In this document: positions 1 through 4,771 of the stretch, piece by piece
Numbering within the stretch: position 1 is the first letter of the stretch
Layout of the letters: the number at the start of each line of letters is the position of its first letter
Source of the DNA: Thermodesulfatator sp.
Lineage (GTDB): Bacteria > Desulfobacterota > Thermodesulfobacteria > Thermodesulfobacteriales > Thermodesulfobacteriaceae
DNA: 6,209 nt
Assembly: GCA_026993045.1 (NCBI GenBank)
Contig: JALWWR010000077.1
Coordinates: 1 to 6,209, forward strand
Direction of reading: 5' to 3'
Translations under genes and position numbers: made by a program
The notes under the pieces: generated by a model
What the model was told of the DNA's origin: nothing
The model's database searches: none
Seen by the model: only the letters and a program-made list of their open reading frames with translations

Positions 1-244
1 TCTGTAACCTTAAAAAAAATATATTGATATTATTAGGTTTCAGCGGTTACACTTCGGGTTACGCTTAGTTACACTTCGGGCCAAAGTGTTACCTTCCTTG
101 ATTACCAAGGCTTTCAAGGGGATAAGCTTTTCTCTCCTGGAGCAAATGGGCCCTTCCCGATAAGGTAAAACGCCGGGTCCTTCCCCTGCACCGGGACGCT
201 ATTTATGGCCCGAAAAAGCATTTGACTTTTGACTTTTCCTGCCC
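1..244. other. Non-coding stretch with short repeats downstream of the tRNA
   Basis: I see no convincing gene in either strand. The left part is AT-rich, and the rest is GC-rich with many stops. It contains a 13-base direct repeat (46-58 and 68-80), a 7-base inverted pair TGTAACC (3-9) / GGTTACA (45-51), a related arm AAGTGTTACC (84-93), a small CCTTG/CAAGG hairpin (96-110), and a tandem TTTGACT heptamer near 221-235. The stretch lies just beyond the 3' end of the tRNA, the side where tRNA-targeting integrases usually insert. No copy of the tRNA 3' end is seen here. What it does is unknown. Confidence 0.5.
46..80. repeat. 13-base direct repeat (two copies)
   Basis: GTTACACTTCGGG occurs exactly at 46-58 and again at 68-80, 22 bases apart start to start, which is two helical turns. 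Inverted arms (TGTAACC at 3-9, AAGTGTTACC at 84-93) flank the pair. Spacing and symmetry resemble protein-binding arm sites or iterons, but no cognate protein is identified. Confidence 0.5.
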
Positions 245-321
245 TGGTGGGGCCGCCGGGGATCGAACCCGGATCAACCGCTTATAAGGCGGCCGCTCTC
301 ACCTGATTGAGCTACGGCCCC
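245..321 (-). tRNA. tRNA-Ile (anticodon UAU), CCA encoded
   Basis: On the minus strand the sequence folds into a complete cloverleaf. The acceptor stem GGGGCCG/CGGCCCC is perfect over 7 pairs. The D stem is GCTC/GAGC with GG in the loop. The anticodon stem GCCGC/GCGGT carries the loop CTTATAA. The T stem CCGGG/CCCGG carries TTCGATC. Discriminator A (248) is followed by a genomically encoded CCA (247-245). Loop positions 34-36 read UAU, so this tRNA should decode AUA isoleucine codons. Most bacteria read AUA with a CAU tRNA whose C34 is converted to lysidine by TilS, so a UAU tRNA-Ile is less usual. It has the same orientation as the phage-like operon ending at 392 and may be either a host gene or phage-borne. 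Confidence 0.95.
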
Positions 322-382
322 ACGCATACGGAAACCGCCAGGGAGAAAAGAAAACACGCTCACGATGAGGACGGGTAAGACC

Positions 383-400
383 GGGGCCTTGTTAGGCCCC
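383..400 (-). terminator. GC hairpin at the end of the leftward operon (weak terminator candidate)
   Basis: GGGGCC (383-388) and GGCCCC (395-400) form a perfect 6-pair stem with a 6-base loop that contains the stop codon of the last gene (392-394). No run of U follows on the minus strand, so it is not a standard Rho-independent terminator. It may stabilise the 3' end or only slow polymerase. It lies about 60 bases before the tRNA. Confidence 0.3.
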
Positions 401-817
401 TATGTAGGCAAGAAAGGCCTTGAGGACCTGGTGAAAGCCGGGATTGAAAAGCGTAAAGCCCGCTAACATGATCCCGGCAAGAACCTTGAGCCAGACACGG
501 ATAACCTCAATTTCTCCTCTCAGATGAGCCATATCCTCTCTTATGGAGGCGATTTCAAGGTGGAGTTCATTTTTTAACTCGGCTAGATCAGCCTTGGTCA
601 CTAACTCCTTGGTAAGCTCCTCCTTGATCTCGGCCTTGACTACTTCCTTTTGCGCCCGGGCCTCCTCTCGGACCGCCCCCAGGCCCTCCTCAAGCGCCCG
701 GATCACCTTCTCGGCCCGGTCACGATCCGGGATCGCCTCCTCAATCACCCTCACCACGTCATAAGGAAGCGCCATGCCCATGCTTCTAAGATAGCCTTTC
801 TTCTTTCCCTGGGTCAA
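392..817 (-). CDS. Coiled-coil protein with C-terminal membrane anchor (DUF1640-like)
   Basis: This encodes 141 residues from a TTG at 817, five bases past the stop of the 55-residue gene, which suggests translational coupling. In-frame ATGs at 781 and 775 are alternatives. None of the three has an ideal ribosome binding site, so the start is uncertain. Residues 30-105 are charged, helical and heptad-like, including a TKADLAELKNEL segment typical of small coiled-coil proteins of the DUF1640/CCDC90 type that are abundant in thermophilic bacteria. Residues about 107-125 (VWLKVLAGIMLAGFTLF) form one hydrophobic span, followed by a short amphipathic tail. It is probably a tail-anchored oligomer. 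Function is unknown. In a phage setting, an envelope-associated or structural role is possible but not shown. It is the last gene of the leftward operon. Confidence 0.75.
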   Translation of the reverse strand: MTQGKKKGYLRSMGMALPYDVVRVIEEAIPDRDRAEKVIRALEEGLGAVREEARAQKEVVKAEIKEELTKELVTKADLAELKNELHLEIASIREDMAHLRGEIEVIRVWLKVLAGIMLAGFTLFNPGFHQVLKAFLAYIGA

Positions 818-821
818 TACC

Positions 822-989
822 TTATCGAGAAGGCCTCAGATTCGTTGATGAGTGTTTTTGGTCGCCTAACCTCCGGCACCGGTATTCCCAGCCGCTAGCC
901 CGGTTCAGGTCGTAAACATAAGCCCCATGGGGACAGTCCGGGGGTTCAAGGCCGAAAGGGCAAGGCTGAGCCTCATGTAAAAGCTCCAT
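822..989 (-). CDS. Small Cys/His protein, 55 residues
   Basis: This short gene was found by following an AAAAGGAGG ribosome binding site just upstream of the ATG at 989. It encodes 55 residues, including PCPFGLEPPDCPHG and a later WEYRC. Cys10, Cys19, His21 and Cys38 could bind one zinc ion. Its stop (822-824) is followed four bases later by the TTG start of the coiled-coil gene, and its SD lies shortly after the 134-residue gene stop, as expected within an operon. The C-terminal 15 residues are polar and probably disordered. I do not recognise the family. Small metal-binding proteins of this kind are common among uncharacterised phage genes. Confidence 0.7.
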   Translation of the reverse strand: MELLHEAQPCPFGLEPPDCPHGAYVYDLNRASGWEYRCRRLGDQKHSSTNLRPSR

Positions 990-1017
990 AGGTCGCCTCC
1001 TTTTAGGCCTCTTAATC

Positions 1018-1422
1018 TTACTTCTCCTTTTCCTCGGGCTTCACTATCTCAAGCTTAGGCTTCTTTTGGCTTTTCCGGTCTTCCCGTTCGTCTGCGCCCC
1101 AAAGCTCTTGACCCATCACACCCACGGCGTCCCGGACATACTCCAATTGAAGTTCCGCATAGCGAGAGATGATCTCTAGAGCCAGGGTCAAGCGGGAGGA
1201 GATCTCCTTCACGGTGAGGAGGCTTGGGCAGGTTTGACCTTCCCGGCAGGTCTGGCAACTTTCCCGATGCACGGCCTCATAGTGTCGGGCCATGTCCAGG
1301 GCCTGGGCTATCCCCTGGCAGGCCTCCGGGATGGGCTCAAGCTCCTGGTAGGCGTCCGAGAGGATATAATGGGCCTCCTCGATAGCCGCTTCACTTACGC
1401 CTTTGGTTTTGGTCTTACCCAT
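1018..1422 (-). CDS. Hypothetical helical protein with Cys cluster, 134 residues
   Basis: The ATG at 1422 is chosen because AAGGAGG (about 1432-1438) precedes it at good spacing. A longer reading from the TTG at 1440 would place the ribosome binding site inside the gene. The protein begins MGKTKTKGVSEAAIEEAH, is mainly helical, and has a central C-x2-C-x5-C cluster (Cys56, Cys59, Cys65; SCQTCREGQTC), with Cys35 as a possible fourth ligand. A highly charged Lys/Glu tail follows (from about residue 111). The cluster could be a small zinc site or a redox site. The family is not recognised. It sits between the 38-residue membrane protein and the 55-residue Cys/His protein in the leftward operon. 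Confidence 0.8.
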   Translation of the reverse strand: MGKTKTKGVSEAAIEEAHYILSDAYQELEPIPEACQGIAQALDMARHYEAVHRESCQTCREGQTCPSLLTVKEISSRLTLALEIISRYAELQLEYVRDAVGVMGQELWGADEREDRKSQKKPKLEIVKPEEKEK

Positions 1423-1436
1423 GGTGATTACCTCCT

Positions 1437-1553
1437 TCAAAAGATTGAAATAAGGGCCAGGCCAAGGACTTTCCCGGCCAGGCTCCCCAGAACGGAAAGG
1501 GAGAAGAGCAATAGGTCTTTCTTTAAGCCGAAAGGTCCGGTAAGTTTTCTCAT
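1437..1553 (-). CDS. Small single-span membrane protein, 38 residues
   Basis: AAAGGAGGTG followed by CAATC and ATG (start at 1553) gives a near-ideal start. The 38-residue product begins MRKLTGPFGLKKD and continues with one hydrophobic stretch (residues 14-38: LLLFSLSVLGSLAGKVLGL and on to ISIF). The positive N-terminus suggests it stays in the cytoplasm with a single membrane helix. The stop codon (1437-1439) abuts the ribosome binding site of the next gene. Glycine-spaced small-residue faces (GSLAG, VLGLAL) could support helix packing. A holin-like, regulatory or toxin role is conceivable for so short a protein in phage DNA, but nothing here proves one. Confidence 0.65.
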   Translation of the reverse strand: MRKLTGPFGLKKDLLLFSLSVLGSLAGKVLGLALISIF

Positions 1554-1568
1554 GATTGCACCTCCTTT

Positions 1569-1602
1569 GGGGCCAGGGGAGGCAAAGTCACTCCCCGGCC
1601 CC
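1569..1602 (-). other. Strong intergenic hairpin abutting a ribosome binding site
   Basis: GGGGCC-A-GGGGAG (1569-1581) pairs with CTCCCC-GGCCCC (1591-1602): 12 GC-rich pairs with one bulged base and a 9-base loop. On the minus strand it fills the gap between the stop of the 213-residue gene and AAAGGAGG of the 38-residue membrane protein, ending immediately before that SD. It has no following U-run, so it is more likely an mRNA-stability or translation-control element than a terminator. Confidence 0.55.
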
Positions 1603-1610
1603 TGGTGACT

Positions 1611-2252
1611 TTAGCCCTGGGCCTCCTCGGACCGCTCCTCCGGGGAGGCCCCTTCTTCCCCTTCCTCCTGCTTTAGGACCTCATTAGCAAGGTCGTTAAC
1701 CTTTTCCTCGGCTTCCTTCTTTACCTTCCAGGCTTCTTCTCTTTCTGGCTTCTCCCAGGGCACGGTCTGGGTGAGGATATCTCCGATACGCTCCACCTCA
1801 GAGGCCAGGTCCTCAAGAAGCTCTTTGATCCTCTCCGGCTCAAGGTTTCCCTCAGTGATGAGGTTTATCTTGCGGGCCAGTCTCTCAAGCCACTCCCCGG
1901 TCTGTATGCGGTCAAATTCCCAGATGAGACCGTTTCCTGCTTGAAGTTCGGAGATCCTTTGGAGGAGCAGGCCTAGGGCCTCAAGGTCCCAGTCCGAGAG
2001 TATGGGGCTTTTGGCAAGCTCGGAGATACCCTTGTAGTCGAGGGCGTTTACGGCCTGGTGGTCCGGGGCCTCGCCAAGCTCTTCGGTCCACTTCTCCCGC
2101 AGGGCCATGAGTTCACGGGCAGCCCGTTGACCTCTTGCCGCCGCCACCATGAGCCTCCCGATAGCCTCTCCCGCCCCAAAGGACGGGAGAAGGGCATCCT
2201 TGAGATTGGCCTCAGTCTCGCTGTAATACTTAGGCATGGCTCGATACGTCAT
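1611..2252 (-). CDS. Hypothetical helical protein, 213 residues
   Basis: It starts at the ATG at 2252, with AAAAGGAGGAGG just upstream inside the end of the preceding gene. The gap to that gene's stop is two bases. The protein begins MTYRAMPKYYSETEANLKDA and is almost entirely helical. There is an Ala/Arg-rich segment (residues 36-50, AAARGQRAARELMAL), a middle part with several Trp (WDLEALG, WEFDRIQTGEWLERLARK), a coiled-coil-like region (139-192), and an acidic low-complexity tail (about 194-213, Glu-rich). There is no signal peptide, membrane span or catalytic motif. I do not recognise the family. It is the largest gene in the leftward operon and may be a structural or scaffold-like phage protein, which is inference only. 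Confidence 0.8.
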   Translation of the reverse strand: MTYRAMPKYYSETEANLKDALLPSFGAGEAIGRLMVAAARGQRAARELMALREKWTEELGEAPDHQAVNALDYKGISELAKSPILSDWDLEALGLLLQRISELQAGNGLIWEFDRIQTGEWLERLARKINLITEGNLEPERIKELLEDLASEVERIGDILTQTVPWEKPEREEAWKVKKEAEEKVNDLANEVLKQEEGEEGASPEERSEEAQG

Positions 2253-2254
2253 GG

Positions 2255-2557
2255 TTACACCTCCTCCTTTTCGGATTTTTGTTGTGGGGCTATTTCACCC
2301 TTGTAAACTTTCACGATAAGGCCCCCGTGAGGGGTCGCCTCGACCTCACCGGGCTTGAGGCCCGCCAGCACTTCGATGGCAGTTATACCCCTACGGATCT
2401 CCTCGGAAACGGCCAAGGCCTTTTCCGCCTGGTCTAGATTTCCCGTATCCAAGAAGGCTTTGACCGAGGCGTCAAAGTCCCGGAGAGCATCCTCTAGTCC
2501 CAGGAGAAGTAAATCCGCCAGACCTTTCTTCTCCCTCTCATTGCTAATCTTTCTCAT
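2255..2557 (-). CDS. Hypothetical protein, 100 residues
   Basis: The ATG at 2557 is preceded by GAGGAGG (spacing about 6) and overlaps the stop of the 59-residue gene in an ATGA arrangement, so translation is coupled. Residues 1-62 form charged helices (MRKISNEREKKGLADLLLLG onward, with a helix-loop-helix around DTGNLDQAEKAL). Residues 63-90 look like a small beta segment (EVEATPHGGLIVKVYKG), and the tail is charged. The length and organisation resemble many small uncharacterised phage proteins. No motif is diagnostic. Confidence 0.8.
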   Translation of the reverse strand: MRKISNEREKKGLADLLLLGLEDALRDFDASVKAFLDTGNLDQAEKALAVSEEIRRGITAIEVLAGLKPGEVEATPHGGLIVKVYKGEIAPQQKSEKEEV

Positions 2558-2733
2558 CTCACACCTCCTCGGTTTGGTTTACCCTTCACGGAAAAGGGCC
2601 TCTTTGCCAAAAAATGGGGGTCTAGCTGGCCTTCTAAGAGCCGATCTTCCCGGACAGGTAGCTTGACACCTGTTTGGAGAGATCCGAAAAAATTTTCATA
2701 GCTAGCCATGCCTTTTTCAGTAAAAACGCCCAT
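2554..2733 (-). CDS. Hypothetical small protein, 59 residues
   Basis: This gene is found by its context. AAAGGAG lies in the end of the zinc-ribbon gene, whose stop (2735-2737) is one base from this ATG (2733). Its own TGA (2554-2556) overlaps the next ATG (2555-2557). It encodes 59 residues starting MGVFTEKGMASYENFFGSLQ, with a basic C-terminus (KRPFSVKGKPNRGG). Tight coupling on both sides is strong evidence that it is translated. An internal ATG at residue 9 has no better SD. The family is not recognised. Confidence 0.7.
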   Translation of the reverse strand: MGVFTEKGMASYENFFGSLQTGVKLPVREDRLLEGQLDPHFLAKRPFSVKGKPNRGGVR

Positions 2734-2734
2734 G

Positions 2735-2929
2735 TTAGGCAGCTCCTTTAGCCTTGCTAGGTTTACCGAACCGGAAAGGCCAAAGAGGACAATTTTTGAC
2801 CGGGCAAAGCTCTACTTCTTTCCAGTTCCAACCTGAGCAATCCAGGCATTTAAGCCGAATGGCTTTAGCCTGGGTAAGTTCTCCAGTTTTAAGGCCATCT
2901 TTAGTTCGCCAGGTGTGTCTCACCGCCAT
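2735..2929 (-). CDS. Zinc-ribbon-like phage protein with four cysteines, 64 residues
   Basis: The ATG at 2929 has GGGGAG six bases upstream. The product carries KAIRLKCLDCSGWNWKEVE followed by LCPVKNCPLWPFRFG. Cys28, Cys31, Cys42 and Cys47 (C-x2-C-x10-C-x4-C) are placed to bind zinc. Small proteins of the pattern AIRxKCLDC...KEVxxCPVxxCPLxPFRxG recur in phages and prophages of many bacteria, from general recollection of the family; their role is not known to me but nucleic-acid binding is likely. It is the first gene of the leftward operon, just downstream of the divergent control region, a place typical of an early phage gene. Confidence 0.85.
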   Translation of the reverse strand: MAVRHTWRTKDGLKTGELTQAKAIRLKCLDCSGWNWKEVELCPVKNCPLWPFRFGKPSKAKGAA

Positions 2930-2955
2930 GATTAACTCCCCACCTTGCTTTCCCA

Positions 2956-2970
2956 GGGAGCCAAGCTCCC
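2956..2970 (-). other. Hairpin in the 5' leader of the leftward operon
   Basis: GGGAGC (2956-2961) and GCTCCC (2965-2970) form a perfect 6-pair stem with a 3-base loop between the predicted leftward promoter and the zinc-ribbon gene start. No U-run follows on the minus strand. A role in leader stability or control of initiation is possible. Confidence 0.4.
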
Positions 2971-3013
2971 CTCGAATATCCTTGCCTTAAGATCGCCTTC
3001 ATACCATTAATTT

Positions 3014-3074
3014 GTTTACTTGCTCACTAGTATTAACTAGTAAACTAGTTTTGTCAAGAGACAAGTTTACTTGC
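3014..3074. promoter_or_regulatory. Repeat-rich operator region between divergent genes
   Basis: Three exact ACTAGT palindromes lie at 3026-3031, 3036-3041 and 3044-3049 (centres 10 and 8 bases apart). A 10-base direct repeat GTTTACTTGC occurs at 3014-3023 and 3065-3074, and its core is present inverted at 3039-3045. Two further inverted repeats overlap: TTGTC/GACAA (3051-3064) and CAAGT-TT-ACTTG (3062-3073). Ribbon-helix-helix repressors such as MetJ and CopG bind tandem short palindromes at roughly this spacing, and the gene to the right encodes such a protein. Autoregulation and repression of the leftward operon are therefore a reasonable inference. Confidence 0.55.
3029..3057 (-). promoter_or_regulatory. 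Leftward sigma70-type promoter for the 2929-392 operon
   Basis: On the minus strand an exact TTGACA -35 box (3057-3052) is followed after 17 bases by AATACT (3034-3029), a four-of-six match to TATAAT. Transcription would start near 3020 and give a leader of roughly 90 bases before the zinc-ribbon gene. The -10 region overlaps two of the ACTAGT palindromes, so a bound repressor would block it. Confidence 0.55.
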
Positions 3075-3099
3075 CGAAAAGTAAAAGAGAGGGTATAAG
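3071..3099 (+). promoter_or_regulatory. Rightward promoter for the ribbon-helix-helix gene
   Basis: TTGCCG (3071-3076) and TATAAG (3094-3099) are separated by 17 bases, with GGGAGGG and ATG (3119) following. The -35 box overlaps the second copy of the GTTTACTTGC repeat, which fits autoregulation. The -35 match is modest. Confidence 0.4.
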
Positions 3100-3118
3100 C
3101 CTTAAAGGGAGGGCGATT

Positions 3119-3301
3119 ATGAAAAAGAAAAACCGAAAAATGTTTGCTACTCCTCTCGACCAAGACCTCCTAAAGGCACTTAAGCACTTGGCCGTGGAGG
3201 AGAACCGCCGCTTAAACGACCTCCTCGAGGAGGCCATGCGGGATCTCCTCCGCAAGTATGGCCATCCGGTCCCGGAGGAGAGCCAGGGGGAGGAAGGCTA
3301 A
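3119..3301 (+). CDS. Ribbon-helix-helix (CopG/Arc-like) DNA-binding regulator, 60 residues
   Basis: The ATG at 3119 is preceded by AAAGGGAGGG. A longer in-frame start at 3071 overlaps the promoter and is less likely. The product begins MKKKNRKMFATPLDQDLLKA. A basic N-terminus and short strand (about residues 5-12) are followed by helix 1 (14-27), the turn ENRRLND, and helix 2 (32-46, LLEEAMRDLLRKYG). This is the strand-helix-helix fold of CopG/Arc/MetJ repressors, which bind DNA as dimers with the strand in the major groove. A short acidic tail follows. It is the only rightward gene in the phage-like segment and faces a repeat-rich divergent promoter, so it is the likely repressor of the leftward operon and of itself. 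An alternative is a toxin-antitoxin antitoxin without an adjacent same-strand toxin. Its stop overlaps that of the convergent Doc gene. Confidence 0.85.
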   Translation: MKKKNRKMFATPLDQDLLKALKHLAVEENRRLNDLLEEAMRDLLRKYGHPVPEESQGEEG

Positions 3302-3747
3302 GGTGTCCGCTTTTGAAGGTGTCTCTTTAGGAAACTCGCAAGCTCTAAAAAGACTTTCTCTTTTTCTTTGGGATCACTTTTGGCAATGGTCTCAATTCGA
3401 TAAGCCAGGTCAATGGGTCTCCCGGTATATCTCAGGCCCGCCAAGCGGAGACAATTGACCAGCATCCTTAAAGCCGTCCTCTTGTTTCCATCTTGAAAGG
3501 GATGCCCTTTAATCAAGAGGTAAACCGCTAACGCAAGCCTCTCAATAAAATCAAGCTCCCTTCCCTCTTGGGCCATGTAATGGGCGGTTTGTTCCACAAG
3601 CTCGGCCAGGCCCTCCAAAAACTCAGGCTTTAAGAGGCCAAAAGATCCACCTTCTTTCTCGATTGACTTAAGGTTAAGAAGGACAAGAGTCTTTGGGGAA
3701 AGGCAGTCCTTTAATGTCCGGCTAAGTATTTCAGAGCCTCTTGCCAT
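3298..3747 (-). CDS. doc: Fic/Doc-family toxin (Doc-type, putative kinase or AMP-transferase)
   Basis: The 149-residue product contains the Fic-core motif HPFQDGNKRTA at residues 82-92. His82 is the expected general base, Asp86 the metal ligand, and Asn88, Lys89 and Arg90 the nucleotide-binding loop. Lys in place of the second Gly (GNKR rather than GNGR) is typical of Doc, which phosphorylates EF-Tu in phage P1, rather than of AMP-transferring Fic proteins. The region around residues 16-40 (LSPKTLVLLNLKSIEKEGG) matches the usual Doc N-terminus, so about 15 residues precede the core. The ATG at 3747 lies 37 bases inside the end of the upstream small gene and has no good SD, so translation probably depends on coupling to that gene, a common toxin-antitoxin layout. 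The usual Doc length is about 125-130 residues. It converges with the ribbon-helix-helix gene and overlaps its stop. Confidence 0.88.
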   Translation of the reverse strand: MARGSEILSRTLKDCLSPKTLVLLNLKSIEKEGGSFGLLKPEFLEGLAELVEQTAHYMAQEGRELDFIERLALAVYLLIKGHPFQDGNKRTALRMLVNCLRLAGLRYTGRPIDLAYRIETIAKSDPKEKEKVFLELASFLKRHLQKRTP

Positions 3748-3905
3748 TCAGGGGTGGAAAGCTCTTCCTCGGTGGCTTCTACTTCCCGAAGTATCCGGGA
3801 CCACTCATTTCTTTCGGCCTCTTCGCTTTTGGCCGCAAGGGAGACTTTAAGGTGAGTCCTGAGTTGGGTAAGCTCTTCCGCAGTTAACGTCCTCATGTTT
3901 TCCAT
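3711..3905 (-). CDS. Putative antitoxin partner of Doc, 64 residues
   Basis: This small gene overlaps the start of doc by 37 bases, the typical position of an antitoxin. I favour the ATG at 3905 (MENMRTLTAEELTQLRTHLK). The ATG at 3896 and a GTG at 3947 are alternatives, and none has a strong SD. The protein is charged and helical throughout and ends EWQEALKYLAGH. It lacks the N-terminal Phd/YefM DNA-binding pattern. A segment SEEAER resembles the Fic-inhibitory consensus (S/T)xxxE(G/N), except that the last position is Arg. It may be a new antitoxin type, or a member of an uncharacterised family. Assignment rests on context. Confidence 0.6.
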   Translation of the reverse strand: MENMRTLTAEELTQLRTHLKVSLAAKSEEAERNEWSRILREVEATEEELSTPEWQEALKYLAGH

Positions 3906-3928
3906 TTTCCCGGACCGAGGAGGCCCCG

Positions 3929-4114
3929 TCAAGGGGTCCTGAGCCACTCCTCAAAGTCTGAAAGCCTCATGACAGGCTTCCGGTAGCCCCGCTTGGTGGG
4001 GAGGAGCTTGATCGGAAGACGCCACCTCTCCCAGTTATTCTTGAGAGTCCTCTCCGAAACCCTAAGAGCCCCGGCTATCTCCTTCCAACCCGAAAGGATA
4101 AGATCCTGGCCCAT
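3929..4114 (-). CDS. Small helix-turn-helix DNA-binding protein, 61 residues
   Basis: The 61-residue product (start 4114, four bases after the terminase gene stop) contains GWKEIAGALRVSERTLKNNW, a clear helix-turn-helix, followed by a basic stretch and RLSDFEEWL, which resembles the wing and last helix of excisionase/AlpA/Nu1-type winged-helix domains. Only a weak AAGG lies before the ATG, so coupling to the terminase gene is likely. The position directly after a small terminase suggests a transcription or packaging accessory. It could equally be an excisionase-like protein. It has no long C-terminal part, so it is not itself a full terminase subunit. Confidence 0.75.
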   Translation of the reverse strand: MGQDLILSGWKEIAGALRVSERTLKNNWERWRLPIKLLPTKRGYRKPVMRLSDFEEWLRTP

Positions 4115-4118
4115 GCCC

Positions 4119-4757
4119 TTATTTTACACCCTTCCCGGCCCTCTTCCTCTGCCCCTTACGGCTCCGGGAAGGACACTCAAGTTTCACTCTGACCTTGCTT
4201 AAAGGACAATCTGTCTTAGAGAGGGCCTCCAAAAACTTGAAGTAGGCCACCTCAAACTCCTCAAGAGTCCACCTCTCATCTATCCTAGGCGTATAGGCCC
4301 CTTCCCGGACGTAGGACCGCAAGATCTCAAAAACTTCCCTCCTCAAGATCTCTCTTACCTGGGGCAGGGTAAGCTTCCGACCCGCTAGTTGCCTGGCCAG
4401 CTTAAATTCCAAAGAGATAAGCCCCTGCCGGAATTCGGCGGCTCTTTGCGCCCACTCAATCTCCATTTGGTCACGATCAGCCAACTTACCTTTAGCGGCT
4501 TCAAGCTCAAGGCGTTCTTTCTCTAGCTTGATTCTTTCTCGCTCGGTTCGAATCTTCTCAAGCTCCTCCGGCATCGGTTGGTGAATCTCTTCCAAGTAAT
4601 ACCGCAAGAGGTCCGGTAAAAAATAGCGGACTCGGCCGTTCTCCTCTCGCCTCCGAACCTCGCAAGCCGATGCCCACCTCTGAATGGTCCTTCGAGATCG
4701 GCCAAAAAGCTCCTCTAGGGCGTCGAGACTTAAGAAAAGCTCCAAATATTCGGACAT
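4119..4757 (-). CDS. Phage terminase small subunit, lambda Nu1-like
   Basis: The start at 4757 is well placed behind CAAGGAGG (six-base spacing). The 212-residue protein begins with a winged helix-turn-helix (residues 9-55; LDALEELFGRSRRTIQRW and VRYFLPDLLRYYLEE). An acidic/basic coiled coil follows (64-92, ERERIKLEKERLELEAAKGK), then a helical domain with EFKLARQLAGRKLTLPQ (117-133), as in Nu1-like small terminases, and a strongly basic tail (197-212). In such phages the small subunit recognises the cos/pac site and loads DNA into the large subunit. The neighbouring downstream genes are an HTH protein and a toxin pair, not the expected large terminase. That suggests a satellite-like or degraded element, or a rearranged phage. 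Confidence 0.8.
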   Translation of the reverse strand: MSEYLELFLSLDALEELFGRSRRTIQRWASACEVRRREENGRVRYFLPDLLRYYLEEIHQPMPEELEKIRTERERIKLEKERLELEAAKGKLADRDQMEIEWAQRAAEFRQGLISLEFKLARQLAGRKLTLPQVREILRREVFEILRSYVREGAYTPRIDERWTLEEFEVAYFKFLEALSKTDCPLSKVRVKLECPSRSRKGQRKRAGKGVK

Positions 4758-4771
4758 AGGAAACCTCCTTG

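Noticed and set aside
245..321. tRNA 3' end as the attachment site of the phage-like operon in this window
   Set aside because: The operon lies on the 5' side of the tRNA, no integrase is seen, and no second copy of the tRNA 3' end was found in the window.
383..400. Strong intrinsic terminator after the leftward operon
   Set aside because: The hairpin is sound but no U-run follows; kept only as a weak candidate.
1018..1440. Longer start (TTG at 1440) for the 134-residue protein
   Set aside because: It would place the AAGGAGG site inside the gene; the ATG at 1422 is correctly spaced from it.
1234..1608. 124-residue plus-strand open frame
   Set aside because: It lies opposite two well-supported minus-strand genes and reads through the reverse complement of the SDs and the 1569-1602 hairpin.
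3067..3255. 62-residue minus-strand open frame opposite the ribbon-helix-helix gene
   Set aside because: Arg/Ser/Phe-rich antisense shadow of a clear ribbon-helix-helix gene.
3071..3301. Longer start for the ribbon-helix-helix protein
   Set aside because: The extra 16 residues overlap the predicted promoter and have no SD; the ATG at 3119 has one, and the domain begins there.
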